From: Algirhabdus cladophorae
GTDB lineage: Bacteria; Pseudomonadota; Alphaproteobacteria; Rhodobacterales; Rhodobacteraceae
DNA: 64,000 bases
Assembly (NCBI RefSeq): GCF_044772865.1
Contig: NZ_CP173029.1
Location: 1,178,001-1,242,000, forward strand
Reading direction: 5' to 3'
The translations under genes and the position numbers were made by a program. Each line of letters begins with the position of its first letter. The first letter of the stretch is position 1. Below are positions 17,531 through 26,820 of this stretch, piece by piece. Below the pieces are notes generated by a model. That model was not told the DNA's origin, made no database searches, and was given only the letters and a program-made list of their open reading frames with translations.

Positions 17531-20500
17531 ATGACCACGCCCAGCGATCCGCCCCCTCAAACCCAGCCGCCTGCGCCCAAGCGCGCGCGGCGCAAGTGGC
17601 TGTGGGCGCTGCTGATGATTATAGTGGGGCTACCCGCAGTTTTGGCCGTGGCCGGCTATACGATGCTGGGCCGTGAAATGCAGGCACCGGACTGGGTTTT
17701 GGTGCGTCTGGAGGACCGTGCATCGGCGATGATCCCGCAAGGTCAGTTGAAAATGGACGACGTACGATTGGTTGTCGAGCCGGATCTGAGCGCCACAGTG
17801 CGATTGCGAAACGTGGGCCTGAGCGATGGCACTGGCAAGGTTTTGGCCGAAGTGGGCGAGGTTTCGGCCAGCCTTAGTCGTAGTGCCGCCCTGCGCGGCG
17901 AGCTTGAAGTGGCCCGCGTAGATCTGTCCGGGCTTTTGGTCAGTCTTTTGCGCAATGCGGATGGAACATTGGATGTTTCGTTAGGGGATGGGCAAAATGC
18001 GTTGGGGGACAATGCCAGTCTGGCGCAGATCCTGACCCAAATTGACCTCTTTTTTGCCCGCCCCGAATTGGCGCGCCTTGAGGCTTTTGTCGCGGACAGC
18101 GTCAGCCTGAGCTACACAGATGTTCAATCGCGCCGCAACTGGCTGGCGGATGGCGGGCGAATGGAACTTAGCCGTTCAGCGGATGCCATGCGGCTGCGCA
18201 CAGACTTTGCAGTTTTGGCCGGGGGCGCATCAATTGCCACGGTCGAGGCTAGTTTTGACAGCCCCGATGGGCGGACCGGCGGATCCGTTGGATTTACCAT
18301 CACTGATATGCCTGCCGCTGACATCGCAGTGCAATCGCCTGCGCTGTCGTGGCTATCGGTGCTGGACGCGCCCATTTCTGGTGCCATGCGATTTGATCTG
18401 ACCGATGATGGCACCTTGGGGCCACTGTTTGGCAAGCTGGAGATCGGCGAGGGGGCTTTGGCCCCTCGGGATGCCGTGCGGCCGATCCCATTTTCATCAG
18501 CGCGCACCTATTTCACCTATAATCCGGTCAAACAGCAGCTGCGGTTCGATGAAGTGCGTGTGGCCAGCGATACTGTGTCGGCTGTGGCCTCGGGACAGGC
18601 CTATTTGCGAGATGTGGCGCGGGGCGTTCCAACAACTCTGTTGGGGCAGTTTCAGTTTAGTGAATTGTCCGCCAACCCGGAAAATCTTTATTCGGAGCCA
18701 CTGGAATTGGGACCGGCTGCATTGGACATGCGTTTGGGGCTTGCACCGTTTCGTGTGGATGTGGGGCAATTTACCCTGCGACCCAATGGGGCGCCTGTTG
18801 TTTTGTCCGGCGATGTTGAGGCCACTGACGCAGGCTGGAACATGGCCGTTGATGCGCAGATTGGCGAAAGCTCGGTCGCCCAGATCCTGACCGCATGGCC
18901 GCAAACACTGGGGGCCAAAACCCGCGACTGGGTGGTCGAAAATGTCAAGGAAGGCACGATTACTGACGGCACAGCGGCGCTGCGCTTGCGCGGCGAGGCC
19001 TCTCCCAACGCAGCCCTGTCGTTTTCCTTTGAGCAGGCCAAGGTTCAGATCATCAAGACCCTGCCGCCTTTGGTGGATGCGGCCGGATATCTCAGCATTA
19101 TCGATAACAGCCTGAGCATTGTTGCCCAAAAGGCTGTGGTGGATGCACCCCAAGGGGGGCGGATCGATTTCAGCGGATCTAGTTTCATTATCCCCAAAAT
19201 GGGCGGGAAAAACCCGCAGGTCGAGGTTGCTCTCAACACTGACAGCACAGTGACAAGTGTGTTGTCTTTTCTGGATTTGCCGCCGTTCAATGTGATGTCC
19301 AAGGCCAAACAGCCCGTCAATCTGGTTGATGGGCGCGTCAGCGGACGCACCACCCTTGGATTTGCGTTGCAACAAAAGCTGACCTTGGCCGATATCGATC
19401 TGTCTGTGGCGGGTGTGGCCACTGGGGTGCGCAGCGATACCTTGGTCAAAGACCGCGTTCTAAGCTCGGATCGGCTAGAGGTCGCAGTGGATAACGAAGG
19501 TCTTGCACTGACGGGGCCTGTGATGTTTGGCCAAGTCCCTGCAAGCGGGACCTGGCGTCAGCCGTTCGGGTCAGGTGCGGCCAGCCAAGGCAGCCGCGTT
19601 ACCGCCGAAGTTGCCCTGTCCAACGCGTTTTTGAGCGAGTTTAACGTGGCGTTGCCGCCGGGTACGATCAAGGGTCGTGCCACAGCGGATCTTGATTTAG
19701 TGTTGCGGCCTAATCAGCCTGCGTCCTTTGATCTGCGCTCGGATATGCGCGGAGCCACTGTGTCTTTGCAGGATTTAGGCTGGATCAAACCGGCCAATGG
19801 GCGTGGATCCCTCAGACTGTCGGGGCAATTGGGCACGCCGCCCAAAATTGACCGCTTTGAATTGGACAGCGCTGGCCTCAGCGTGGCGGGTAGTTTTGAA
19901 CTGAATGCGGGCGGCACTTTAAAACGCGCAGTCTTTTCCAACGTCCGTGTGGGGCAATGGCTGAATGCGCCAGTGACACTTACAGGACGGGGCCGCGATG
20001 TCCCTCCGGCGATTGCGGTCTTAGGGGGCACGGCGGATCTTTCGAAAACTGAATTTGGCCGTGGCGGCGGTAGCGGGCAGGGTGGTCCAATCGATCTAAG
20101 GTTGGATAGCTTGCGTATTTCCCAAGGGATCCGCCTGACTGATTTTCGCGGCAATTTCCAAACCCAAGGTGCGTTTAATGGCGCGTTTACGGGATCGGTC
20201 AACGGCAGAGGCCCGATTACTGGGGCCTTGGCGCCGGGGCGCAACGGAACGGCCATTCGCATCCAGTCGGAAGACGCGGGAAAACTGTTGCGTGCCGCGG
20301 GCCTCTTGCGCAATGCCCGCGGCGGACAGTTTGATTTGACGCTTCAGCCCACAGGGGCCCAAGGCACCTATGATGGCACGCTCAAAGTGGTCGAAACGCG
20401 GATCCAAGACGCGCCGTCTTTGGCGCAGATCCTTAGTGCTGTCAGCATCATTGGCTTGCTGGATCAGATGGCCTCGTCCGGAATTCTGTTTGGCGAAGTC

Positions 20501-20818
20501 GACGCCAAGTTTCGATTGACCCCGAACCAAGTTATTTTGGCTCAAAGCAGTGCCACAGGCCCGTCCATGGGGATTTCGATGGACGGGATTTATAATCTGG
20601 TGAATGGGGCGATGGATATGCAAGGCGTCCTGTCGCCGATCTATGCGGTGAACGGGATTGGACAGATTTTTACCCGCAAAGGCGAGGGTTTGATTGGGTT
20701 CAACTTCAATTTGGGTGGCACGGCAGAAGACCCGCAGGTACAGGTCAACCCGCTGTCGATTCTGACCCCGGGCATGTTTCGCGAGATCTTTCGGCGGGCG
20801 CCCCCAAAGCTACAATAG
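17531..20818 (+). CDS. Large AsmA/YhdP-like envelope protein (DUF3971 and AsmA C-terminal domains)
   Basis: A 1095-residue protein with a proline-rich cytoplasmic start (MTTPSDPPPQTQPP), one TM helix (KWLWALLMIIVGLPAVLAVAGY, about residues 22-45) and a very long beta-rich periplasmic body. The middle contains a DUF3971-like part and the end an AsmA-like C-terminal domain (QVQVNPLSILTPGMFREIF). AsmA-like proteins such as YhdP and TamB form hydrophobic grooves bridging inner and outer membranes and help phospholipid transport. The C-terminal motif NPLSxLTPG is typical of the family. queA follows nine bases after the stop, so they may be cotranscribed. The ATG at 17531 is chosen over the upstream frame because it starts the conserved leader. 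Confidence 0.85.
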   Translation: MTTPSDPPPQTQPPAPKRARRKWLWALLMIIVGLPAVLAVAGYTMLGREMQAPDWVLVRLEDRASAMIPQGQLKMDDVRLVVEPDLSATVRLRNVGLSDGTGKVLAEVGEVSASLSRSAALRGELEVARVDLSGLLVSLLRNADGTLDVSLGDGQNALGDNASLAQILTQIDLFFARPELARLEAFVADSVSLSYTDVQSRRNWLADGGRMELSRSADAMRLRTDFAVLAGGASIATVEASFDSPDGRTGGSVGFTITDMPAADIAVQSPALSWLSVLDAPISGAMRFDLTDDGTLGPLFGKLEIGEGALAPRDAVRPIPFSSARTYFTYNPVKQQLRFDEVRVASDTVSAVASGQAYLRDVARGVPTTLLGQFQFSELSANPENLYSEPLELGPAALDMRLGLAPFRVDVGQFTLRPNGAPVVLSGDVEATDAGWNMAVDAQIGESSVAQILTAWPQTLGAKTRDWVVENVKEGTITDGTAALRLRGEASPNAALSFSFEQAKVQIIKTLPPLVDAAGYLSIIDNSLSIVAQKAVVDAPQGGRIDFSGSSFIIPKMGGKNPQVEVALNTDSTVTSVLSFLDLPPFNVMSKAKQPVNLVDGRVSGRTTLGFALQQKLTLADIDLSVAGVATGVRSDTLVKDRVLSSDRLEVAVDNEGLALTGPVMFGQVPASGTWRQPFGSGAASQGSRVTAEVALSNAFLSEFNVALPPGTIKGRATADLDLVLRPNQPASFDLRSDMRGATVSLQDLGWIKPANGRGSLRLSGQLGTPPKIDRFELDSAGLSVAGSFELNAGGTLKRAVFSNVRVGQWLNAPVTLTGRGRDVPPAIAVLGGTADLSKTEFGRGGGSGQGGPIDLRLDSLRISQGIRLTDFRGNFQTQGAFNGAFTGSVNGRGPITGALAPGRNGTAIRIQSEDAGKLLRAAGLLRNARGGQFDLTLQPTGAQGTYDGTLKVVETRIQDAPSLAQILSAVSIIGLLDQMASSGILFGEVDAKFRLTPNQVILAQSSATGPSMGISMDGIYNLVNGAMDMQGVLSPIYAVNGIGQIFTRKGEGLIGFNFNLGGTAEDPQVQVNPLSILTPGMFREIFRRAPPKLQ

Positions 20819-20827
20819 GCCAAGCTG

Positions 20828-21883
20828 ATGAAACTTTCGCAATTCGACTTTGATCTGCCAGACGGATTAATTGCCACGCGGCCTGCCAAACCCCGCAGTT
20901 CCGCACGGCTATTGCTGGCTCAAGACGGCCAGATCGCCGACAAAGTGGTGACGGATCTGGTGGATATCTTGCGCGCTGGCGATCGATTGGTTCTCAATGA
21001 CACACGCGTGATCCCTGCACGGCTGACAGGCCAGCGCTGGCGCGATAGCGCGCAGGGCCGCGTGTCCTCCAAGATCGAAGTGACGTTGCTTCAACCTTCA
21101 GCAAACGGCGGGTGGATGGGTTTGGTCAAGCCCCTGCGCAAGGTCAACGTAGGCGAACGGATTGATTTCGCACCGAACCTTTGGGCGACAGTTTCAGACA
21201 AGATTGAAGGCCAAGCGGAATTGAAATTCAACTTGCACGGCGATGCATTTGAGATGGCCTTGGCCCAATCCGGTGCGATGCCCTTGCCGCCCTATATCGA
21301 AGCGCTGCGCAAGGCCGACGCCCAAGATGCGCAGGATTATCAAACGGTTTGGGCCGACAAAACCGGAGCCGTTGCTGCCCCCACGGCCTCGCTACATTTT
21401 GATCAAGCTTTGCTGGATGCTTTGACGGCCAAGGGCGTGACATTTTCTTACGTCACTCTGCATGTGGGTGCGGGCACGTTTCTGCCGGTGAAAACCGATG
21501 ATGTGTCCGATCACAAAATGCACGCGGAATGGGGATGCGTCACTGATGTGGCCGCCGCCGAGATTGCAGCGACCAAGGCCGCAGGTGGCCGCATCATTCC
21601 TGTAGGCACCACTGCCCTGCGATTGATCGAGACCGCAGCACGCCAAACAAAACAAATTGCCCCTTGGGAGGGCGAGACGGATATTTTCATCACGCCGGGG
21701 TTCACGTTCAATGTGGCCGACGGGTTGATGACCAATTTTCATCTGCCCAAATCCACCTTGATGATGCTGGTCAGCGCATTTTTGGGGATGGAGCCCATCC
21801 GGCAAATTTACGCCCATGCTGTTCACGAAAAATACAGGTTCTTTTCGTATGGCGATGCATCCTTACTGTTTCCACAACGATAG
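20828..21883 (+). CDS. queA: tRNA preQ1(34) S-adenosylmethionine ribosyltransferase-isomerase
   Basis: Transfers and isomerises the ribose of SAM onto preQ1 at tRNA position 34 to make epoxyqueuosine. The 351-residue protein matches QueA throughout: FDLPDGLIATRPAKPR at the N-terminus, LVLNDTRVIPARL, VTLHVGAGTFLPVKTDDVSDH and the C-terminal FHLPKSTLMMLVSAFLG. Length is normal for the family. It follows the AsmA-like gene with nine bases between them; the next gene is 90 bases downstream. No other queuosine gene is in the window. Confidence 0.96.
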   Translation: MKLSQFDFDLPDGLIATRPAKPRSSARLLLAQDGQIADKVVTDLVDILRAGDRLVLNDTRVIPARLTGQRWRDSAQGRVSSKIEVTLLQPSANGGWMGLVKPLRKVNVGERIDFAPNLWATVSDKIEGQAELKFNLHGDAFEMALAQSGAMPLPPYIEALRKADAQDAQDYQTVWADKTGAVAAPTASLHFDQALLDALTAKGVTFSYVTLHVGAGTFLPVKTDDVSDHKMHAEWGCVTDVAAAEIAATKAAGGRIIPVGTTALRLIETAARQTKQIAPWEGETDIFITPGFTFNVADGLMTNFHLPKSTLMMLVSAFLGMEPIRQIYAHAVHEKYRFFSYGDASLLFPQR

Positions 21884-21973
21884 AACCGACATTCCTAAGT
21901 CGCCTCTGACCTAGACCAACCCTGTCGCACCAGATAGCCCATCCTCAAACGCCACCTAGAAAGGGACCGGCCA

Positions 21974-23266
21974 ATGTTAGACGTTTTGCGCAGCTCTTGG
22001 GCCCTGTTGTTGGGCATGATGCTTTTAATGGTGGGCAATGGTTTGCAGGGGTCTTTGCTGGGGGTGCGCGCGGAATCCGTGGGCTTTAGCACTTTGGAAA
22101 TTTCCATTGTGATGTCGGCCTATTTTGTGGGCTTTTTGGGTGGTTCACGTCTGACCCCGGAATTGATCCGCCGTGTGGGCCACGTGCGGGTCTTTGCGGC
22201 GCTTGCTAGCTTTATCTCTGCGGTGTTGATCCTTTATCCGGCCCTGCCATATCTGGCGTCTTGGACCATTGGCCGCGTGATCATCGGATTTGCGTTTTCG
22301 GGCGTTTATGTGACGGCGGAAAGCTGGTTGAACAACTCTGTGACCAATGAAAAACGCGGACAAGCCCTGTCGCTTTACATGATTGTGCAGATGTTTGGGA
22401 TTGTGATGGCTCAGGGTCTTTTGGTCTTGCCGGATTCTACGGGTTTTTTGCTGTTTGTGATCCCGTCGGTTTTGGTATCGATCAGTTTTGCGCCGATTTT
22501 GTTGTCGATCACCCCAACACCGGCCTTTGACACGGCCAAGCCCATGACCTTGCGCAAGATCATGGAAACCTCGCCATTGGGCTGCGTTGGAATGTTCTTG
22601 TTGGGCGGTGTTTTTGCCGCGCAATTTGGCATGGCTGCGGTGTTTGGCAATCTTGTAGGGCTCAGCCTTGGGGAGATTTCGATCTTTGTCTCGGCGATTT
22701 ATATTGGGGCCCTTGTGCTGCAATATCCCATCGGTTGGATCTCGGACCGCATGGATCGCCGCGTCTTGATCTTTGCTGTGGCGGCCGTTGGCGGGGCGGC
22801 TGCGATTTTGGGTTATCTGGCCTCGGGCAATTTCGAGCTATTGCTGGTGGCGGGTTTCATTATTGGCGGCACATCGAACCCGCTTTATTCGTTGTTGATT
22901 GCCTATACCAACGACTTTCTGGAACACGAAGATATGGCTGCAGCCAGTGGCGGGCTGATCTTTATCAACGGTTTGGGGGCGATCGTCGGTCCCGTTGTGA
23001 CAGGGTGGATTATGGGTGTCATTGGTCCCAAAGGGTTCTTCTTTTACATCTTTGTGCTGATGGCGGGGCTGGCGATTTATGCAGCCTACCGGATGACCCA
23101 GCGCGTGGTCAGCGTCAGTGTTGATGACATGACGTCCTATGCGGCCATTTCGCCTGCGGCATCCCCAATCGCTGTGGAAGTTGCCCAAGAGGTCTATATT
23201 GAGACGGCCCTAGAGGACGAAGCACTGGCAGAAGAAGAGGCTGAACGCGAGAACACGGGCCTGTAA
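21974..23266 (+). CDS. MFS transporter of the YcaD type
   Basis: A 430-residue inner-membrane transporter with 12 predicted hydrophobic segments and the MFS cytoplasmic loops (YPIGWISDRMDRR between TM8 and TM9; YVTAESWLNNSVTNEKRGQALSLYM after TM4). The latter motif is characteristic of the YcaD/TsgA-like subgroup whose substrates are poorly defined. The C-terminal 50 residues are acidic and probably cytoplasmic (EDEALAEEEAERE). AAGGGA seven bases upstream supports the ATG at 21974. No substrate can be inferred from neighbours. Confidence 0.85.
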   Translation: MLDVLRSSWALLLGMMLLMVGNGLQGSLLGVRAESVGFSTLEISIVMSAYFVGFLGGSRLTPELIRRVGHVRVFAALASFISAVLILYPALPYLASWTIGRVIIGFAFSGVYVTAESWLNNSVTNEKRGQALSLYMIVQMFGIVMAQGLLVLPDSTGFLLFVIPSVLVSISFAPILLSITPTPAFDTAKPMTLRKIMETSPLGCVGMFLLGGVFAAQFGMAAVFGNLVGLSLGEISIFVSAIYIGALVLQYPIGWISDRMDRRVLIFAVAAVGGAAAILGYLASGNFELLLVAGFIIGGTSNPLYSLLIAYTNDFLEHEDMAAASGGLIFINGLGAIVGPVVTGWIMGVIGPKGFFFYIFVLMAGLAIYAAYRMTQRVVSVSVDDMTSYAAISPAASPIAVEVAQEVYIETALEDEALAEEEAERENTGL

Positions 23267-23390
23267 CATCACACGGACCTGTAACATATTGACATGGCAT
23301 GTGTTAACCCTGTCGGATTTCCCCCTTGTTTTGAATTAACACTTCTGTAACGTTTTTATAACAGCAACTGTGATGCGGTGAGATTACGCC

Positions 23391-23969
23391 ATGACCACAC
23401 CTGACGACGTTTTGAAGTTCTGGTTGGATGATTTAACGCCCAAGGACTGGTATTCTGGGGAAGCACATCTGGACCAAGCGATCCGAGATCAGTTTGAGGC
23501 GGCATGGCAAAGCGCCTGCGAAGGCACCTTTGGTTTGTGGCTCACTCACCCTACAGGAACTTTGGCCTACATCATCCTGATGGACCAATTTCCGCGCAAT
23601 ATGTTCCGAGGGCAGGGCAAAGCTTTTGCCAGTGACAAGCACGCCCGCGCGGCAGCCAAAGTCGCCATCCATCGCGGTTGGGATATGAAAATTGATGCAC
23701 CTGCGCGACAGTTCTTTTACATGCCCTTGATGCACAGCGAGAACCTTTGTGATCAAGATCGCGCTGTGCGTCTGTTTTTGACCCGTATGCCCGACAAGGG
23801 CGGGCAGCATTTGCTACATGCGCAAGCCCATCGCGAAATCATCCGGCGCTTTGGCCGGTTCCCTTACCGCAACGAGGCTCTGTGCCGCGAAACCACTGCT
23901 CCAGAGGTGGCCTTTATCACTGAAGGTGGTTATGGCGCACAGGTTAAAGCGTTGCAGGTCCCAGCCTAG
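23391..23969 (+). CDS. DUF924 family protein
   Basis: A 192-residue soluble protein of the DUF924 family (helical, TPR-like fold, unknown function, widespread in proteobacteria and eukaryotes). Family signatures seen are DVLKFWLDDLTPKDWYSG, the central LTHPTGTLAYIILMDQFPRNMFRG, and FYMPLMHSENLCDQDRAV. A GGTGAG element eight bases upstream supports the ATG at 23391. The upstream 124 bases carry a short direct repeat CCTGTAACAT but no clear operator. It precedes lpdA by 140 bases in the same direction; the gap includes an AT-rich block and probably a separate promoter for lpdA. Confidence 0.87.
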   Translation: MTTPDDVLKFWLDDLTPKDWYSGEAHLDQAIRDQFEAAWQSACEGTFGLWLTHPTGTLAYIILMDQFPRNMFRGQGKAFASDKHARAAAKVAIHRGWDMKIDAPARQFFYMPLMHSENLCDQDRAVRLFLTRMPDKGGQHLLHAQAHREIIRRFGRFPYRNEALCRETTAPEVAFITEGGYGAQVKALQVPA

Positions 23970-24109
23970 CTGCATTCTTACCTTCTTTCGTGTGAAATCG
24001 GCGCGCTTTGCGTGAAATCCGACCCGCGTCACTTTGCGCAGGTGAAAACCATGCTTGAGTATGTCAAATAATAGTTTAATATCAAACTACTTTTTTGAGG
24101 ATGTTCAAT

Positions 24110-25504
24110 ATGGCTGCTAAATCGTTCGATATGATCGTAATTGGGGCAGGCCCGGGGGGCTATGTTGCCGCTATTCGTGGGGCCCAGTTAGGGTTGAACG
24201 TGGCCATTATCGAACGCGAACATATGGGTGGCATCTGCCTGAACTGGGGCTGTATCCCCACAAAAGCGATGTTGCGCAGTTCCGAAGTGTTCCACCTGAT
24301 GCACCGCGCCAAGGAATTTGGTCTGAAAGCAGATGGAATTGGCTATGATCTGGACGCCGTGGTCAAACGCTCGCGCACAGTTGCGGGGCAATTGTCTGGT
24401 GGCGTCTCTCATTTGATGAAGAAGAACAAAGTTACGACCTTTATGGGCGAAGCCACGCTGCCCTCCAAAGGCAAGGTCAGTGTGAAGACCGACAAAGGCA
24501 CTCAAGAGCTGACATCGAAAAACATCATCCTTGCCACTGGCGCGCGGGCCCGCGAATTGCCCGGTCTTGAGGGCGATGGCGATCTGGTTTGGACCTACAA
24601 AACCGCGCTGACCCCGCCACGTATGCCCAAAAAGCTGTTGGTGATTGGATCCGGCGCCATCGGGATCGAATTTGCCAGCTTCTATAATACGCTGGGCGCG
24701 GACACGACTGTGGTCGAAGTGATGGACCGCGTCTTGCCTGTAGAAGACGAGGAAATCAGCAAATTCGCCAAGAAATCCTTTGAAAAGCAAGGCATGAAGA
24801 TCATGGAGAAATCCATGGTCAAACAGTTGGACCGCGGCAAAGGCAAAGTCACCGCCCATATCGAGGCTGGCGGCAAAGTCACGAAACAAGAGTTTGACAC
24901 AGTCATCTCGGCCGTTGGGATCGTCGGCAATGTAGAAAACCTCGGGTTGGAAGCTTTGGGCGTGAAAATCGATCGGACCCACGTGGTCACAGACGAATAC
25001 TGCCGCACTGGCGTAGACGGACTTTATGCCATTGGTGATATTGCTGGCGCTCCGTGGCTTGCCCACAAGGCCAGCCACGAAGGCGTCATGGTCGCTGAAT
25101 TGGTGGCCGGTAAAAAGGCCCATCCGGTCAAGCCTGAAACCATTGCGGGCTGCACCTATTGTCATCCCCAAGTGGCCAGCGTCGGCTTTACCGAGGCCAA
25201 AGCGAAAGAGCTGGGCTATAAGATCAAAGTCGGGCGTTTCCCATTTATCGGCAACGGCAAGGCCATAGCTTTGGGCGAGCCTGAGGGCCTGATCAAAACC
25301 ATCTTTGATGAAAAAACCGGTGAGTTGCTCGGTGCGCATATGATTGGCGCAGAAGTCACGGAATTGATCCAAGGTTATGTGGTGGGCCGTCAGTTGGAAA
25401 CCACGGAACAAGACCTGATGGAAACTGTTTTCCCGCATCCGACCTTGTCGGAAATGATGCATGAAAGCGTGCTGGATGCCTATGACCGCGTCATCCACAT
25501 GTAA
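24110..25504 (+). CDS. lpdA: Dihydrolipoyl dehydrogenase (E3)
   Basis: Flavoprotein that reoxidises dihydrolipoamide of 2-oxoacid dehydrogenase complexes with NAD. The 464-residue protein has the FAD motif GAGPGGYVAA, the redox disulfide C43-x4-C48 in GGICLNWGCIPTK, the NAD motif VIGSGAIGIEF, the FAD-binding YAIGDIAG and the C-terminal HPTLSEMMHE His-Glu pair. The frame opens upstream at 24095, but GAGG nine bases before the ATG at 24110 and the conserved MAAKSFDMIVIGAG start decide the call. No pdh or suc genes adjoin it, so it probably serves a complex encoded elsewhere. A hairpin terminator follows. Confidence 0.95.
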   Translation: MAAKSFDMIVIGAGPGGYVAAIRGAQLGLNVAIIEREHMGGICLNWGCIPTKAMLRSSEVFHLMHRAKEFGLKADGIGYDLDAVVKRSRTVAGQLSGGVSHLMKKNKVTTFMGEATLPSKGKVSVKTDKGTQELTSKNIILATGARARELPGLEGDGDLVWTYKTALTPPRMPKKLLVIGSGAIGIEFASFYNTLGADTTVVEVMDRVLPVEDEEISKFAKKSFEKQGMKIMEKSMVKQLDRGKGKVTAHIEAGGKVTKQEFDTVISAVGIVGNVENLGLEALGVKIDRTHVVTDEYCRTGVDGLYAIGDIAGAPWLAHKASHEGVMVAELVAGKKAHPVKPETIAGCTYCHPQVASVGFTEAKAKELGYKIKVGRFPFIGNGKAIALGEPEGLIKTIFDEKTGELLGAHMIGAEVTELIQGYVVGRQLETTEQDLMETVFPHPTLSEMMHESVLDAYDRVIHM

Positions 25505-25541
25505 TCACTGATTGTAGCTTTCCAGCTTTCGGCCTAATCCT

Positions 25542-25573
25542 GCTCCTGCGTGCACCTCGTACGCGGGAGCTTT
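25542..25573 (+). terminator. Terminator after lpdA that also contains the next gene's ribosome binding site
   Basis: GCTCCTGCGT (25542-25551) pairs with ACGCGGGAGC (25561-25570), nine of ten positions, followed by TTTCG. The GGGAGC right arm is the only Shine-Dalgarno for the GTG start of the MFS gene at 25575, so the hairpin would sequester it in read-through transcripts. Confidence 0.65.
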
Positions 25574-25574
25574 C

Positions 25575-26747
25575 GTGTCTGCCCTGCCAAAATATCCTAT
25601 TGCTGTCATTTTGCTGATCTGGTTGGCCGGATTGGGGGCTGCTGCGCAGTTTGGCAAACTGGCCGTGGCCTTTGGAGCCTTGCGTCAGATCTATGATGTC
25701 TCGGAGGTTTGGCTGGGCTTTTTGATGTCTTCGGTCGGCGTAGTTGGTCTGGTTTTTGGCGTTGTAGGCGGCGTCATAGTTGACCGGATCGGCCTGCGAA
25801 AAATGCTATTGTTAGGCCTATTGGTCAGCGGTTTTATCTCTCTTTTACAATCGCTTATGCCTGTGTACCCCGTGCTGTTAGCCAGTCGTTTTGTTGAAGG
25901 GATCGCGCATTTGGTCATCGTGGTCGCGGCCCCGGTGCTGGTGGCGCAATACGCCTCAGATAGATTAAGGCCTGCTTTTATGACGCTTTGGGGTGCGTTT
26001 TTTGGTGTGTCCTACGCAGTAATTGCGGTGATCGCTGGACCGGTGATCGCGCGGTTCGGCGTCGGGGGGCTGATCTTTGGGCACGGCATCTACATGCTGA
26101 TTCTTGCGTTGATTTTGCTGGCCGTTTTACCGACCGCCCCGCGCCAACGTGACCAGCCACCGCGTCTGTCGATCAAAGACTGGGTCACGGTGCACGTTCA
26201 AATCTACCGCTCGCCTTGGCTGTCTGCCGCTGCATTGGGGTTTGTGTGGTACACGATGATGTATATCGCGCTTTTGGCATATTTGCCGGATTTTATGACG
26301 CCCAAAGAAGCTGCGGTTGCCTCGGGGTTGATGCCTCTTTTGTCGATTGTTGTCTCGCTGACCCTTGGTGTTTGGATGCTCAGCCGGATGGGGGGCGTTC
26401 GCGTGGTCATTTGGGGCTTTGCGTTGATGGGGGTTGCGGGGTTTTTGGTGCTGGTGGCCCCGGCCAGCTTGTTTTGGGCGGCGTTGGTCATAACCGGGAT
26501 CTCGGGAATTATTCCGTCAGGCAGCTTTTCCAGCTTGTCGGAACTTAACACCAGTGAAACGGATCGGGCCTATGCTATGGGCGCTATGGCGCAAATGGGC
26601 AATGTGGGCACGACCTGCGGTGCACCGCTGTTGGCGGCACTCCTTGTGACGCGCAACCCGACCGCTTTTGCGATTTTCATCGCCCTGTGTTCGGCCATTG
26701 GGATTTGTGTGGTGGCATGGCTTAGGATCCGTCGCTCACGTTCTTGA
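25575..26747 (+). CDS. MFS transporter, CynX/NimT-like
   Basis: A 390-residue membrane protein with about 12 hydrophobic segments and MFS loop signatures (VGGVIVDRIGLRKMLLLG after TM2; SDRLRPAFMTLWGAFFG after TM4). It resembles small-anion and drug MFS porters but has no decisive substrate motif. It begins with a GTG at 25575, six bases after GGGAGC, which lies within the lpdA terminator stem. The next gene, uvrA, is 73 bases downstream. The separate regulation implied by the terminator suggests it is not coordinated with lpdA. Confidence 0.82.
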   Translation: MSALPKYPIAVILLIWLAGLGAAAQFGKLAVAFGALRQIYDVSEVWLGFLMSSVGVVGLVFGVVGGVIVDRIGLRKMLLLGLLVSGFISLLQSLMPVYPVLLASRFVEGIAHLVIVVAAPVLVAQYASDRLRPAFMTLWGAFFGVSYAVIAVIAGPVIARFGVGGLIFGHGIYMLILALILLAVLPTAPRQRDQPPRLSIKDWVTVHVQIYRSPWLSAAALGFVWYTMMYIALLAYLPDFMTPKEAAVASGLMPLLSIVVSLTLGVWMLSRMGGVRVVIWGFALMGVAGFLVLVAPASLFWAALVITGISGIIPSGSFSSLSELNTSETDRAYAMGAMAQMGNVGTTCGAPLLAALLVTRNPTAFAIFIALCSAIGICVVAWLRIRRSRS

Positions 26748-26820
26748 AATGTTCTGCATTTACAGTTGGAGACTCGTCTTTGATGACCTATCTGTTACCC
26801 AAGTATGAATGGGGGGCGGG

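Noticed and set aside
23257..23292. Tandem CCTGTAACAT repeat at the end of the YcaD-like MFS gene
   Set aside because: Only two short copies, one within the stop region; probably chance or a minor duplication without function.
24188..25498. 436-codon minus-strand frame opposite lpdA
   Set aside because: It is antisense to a well-supported enzyme gene and arises from its codon bias.
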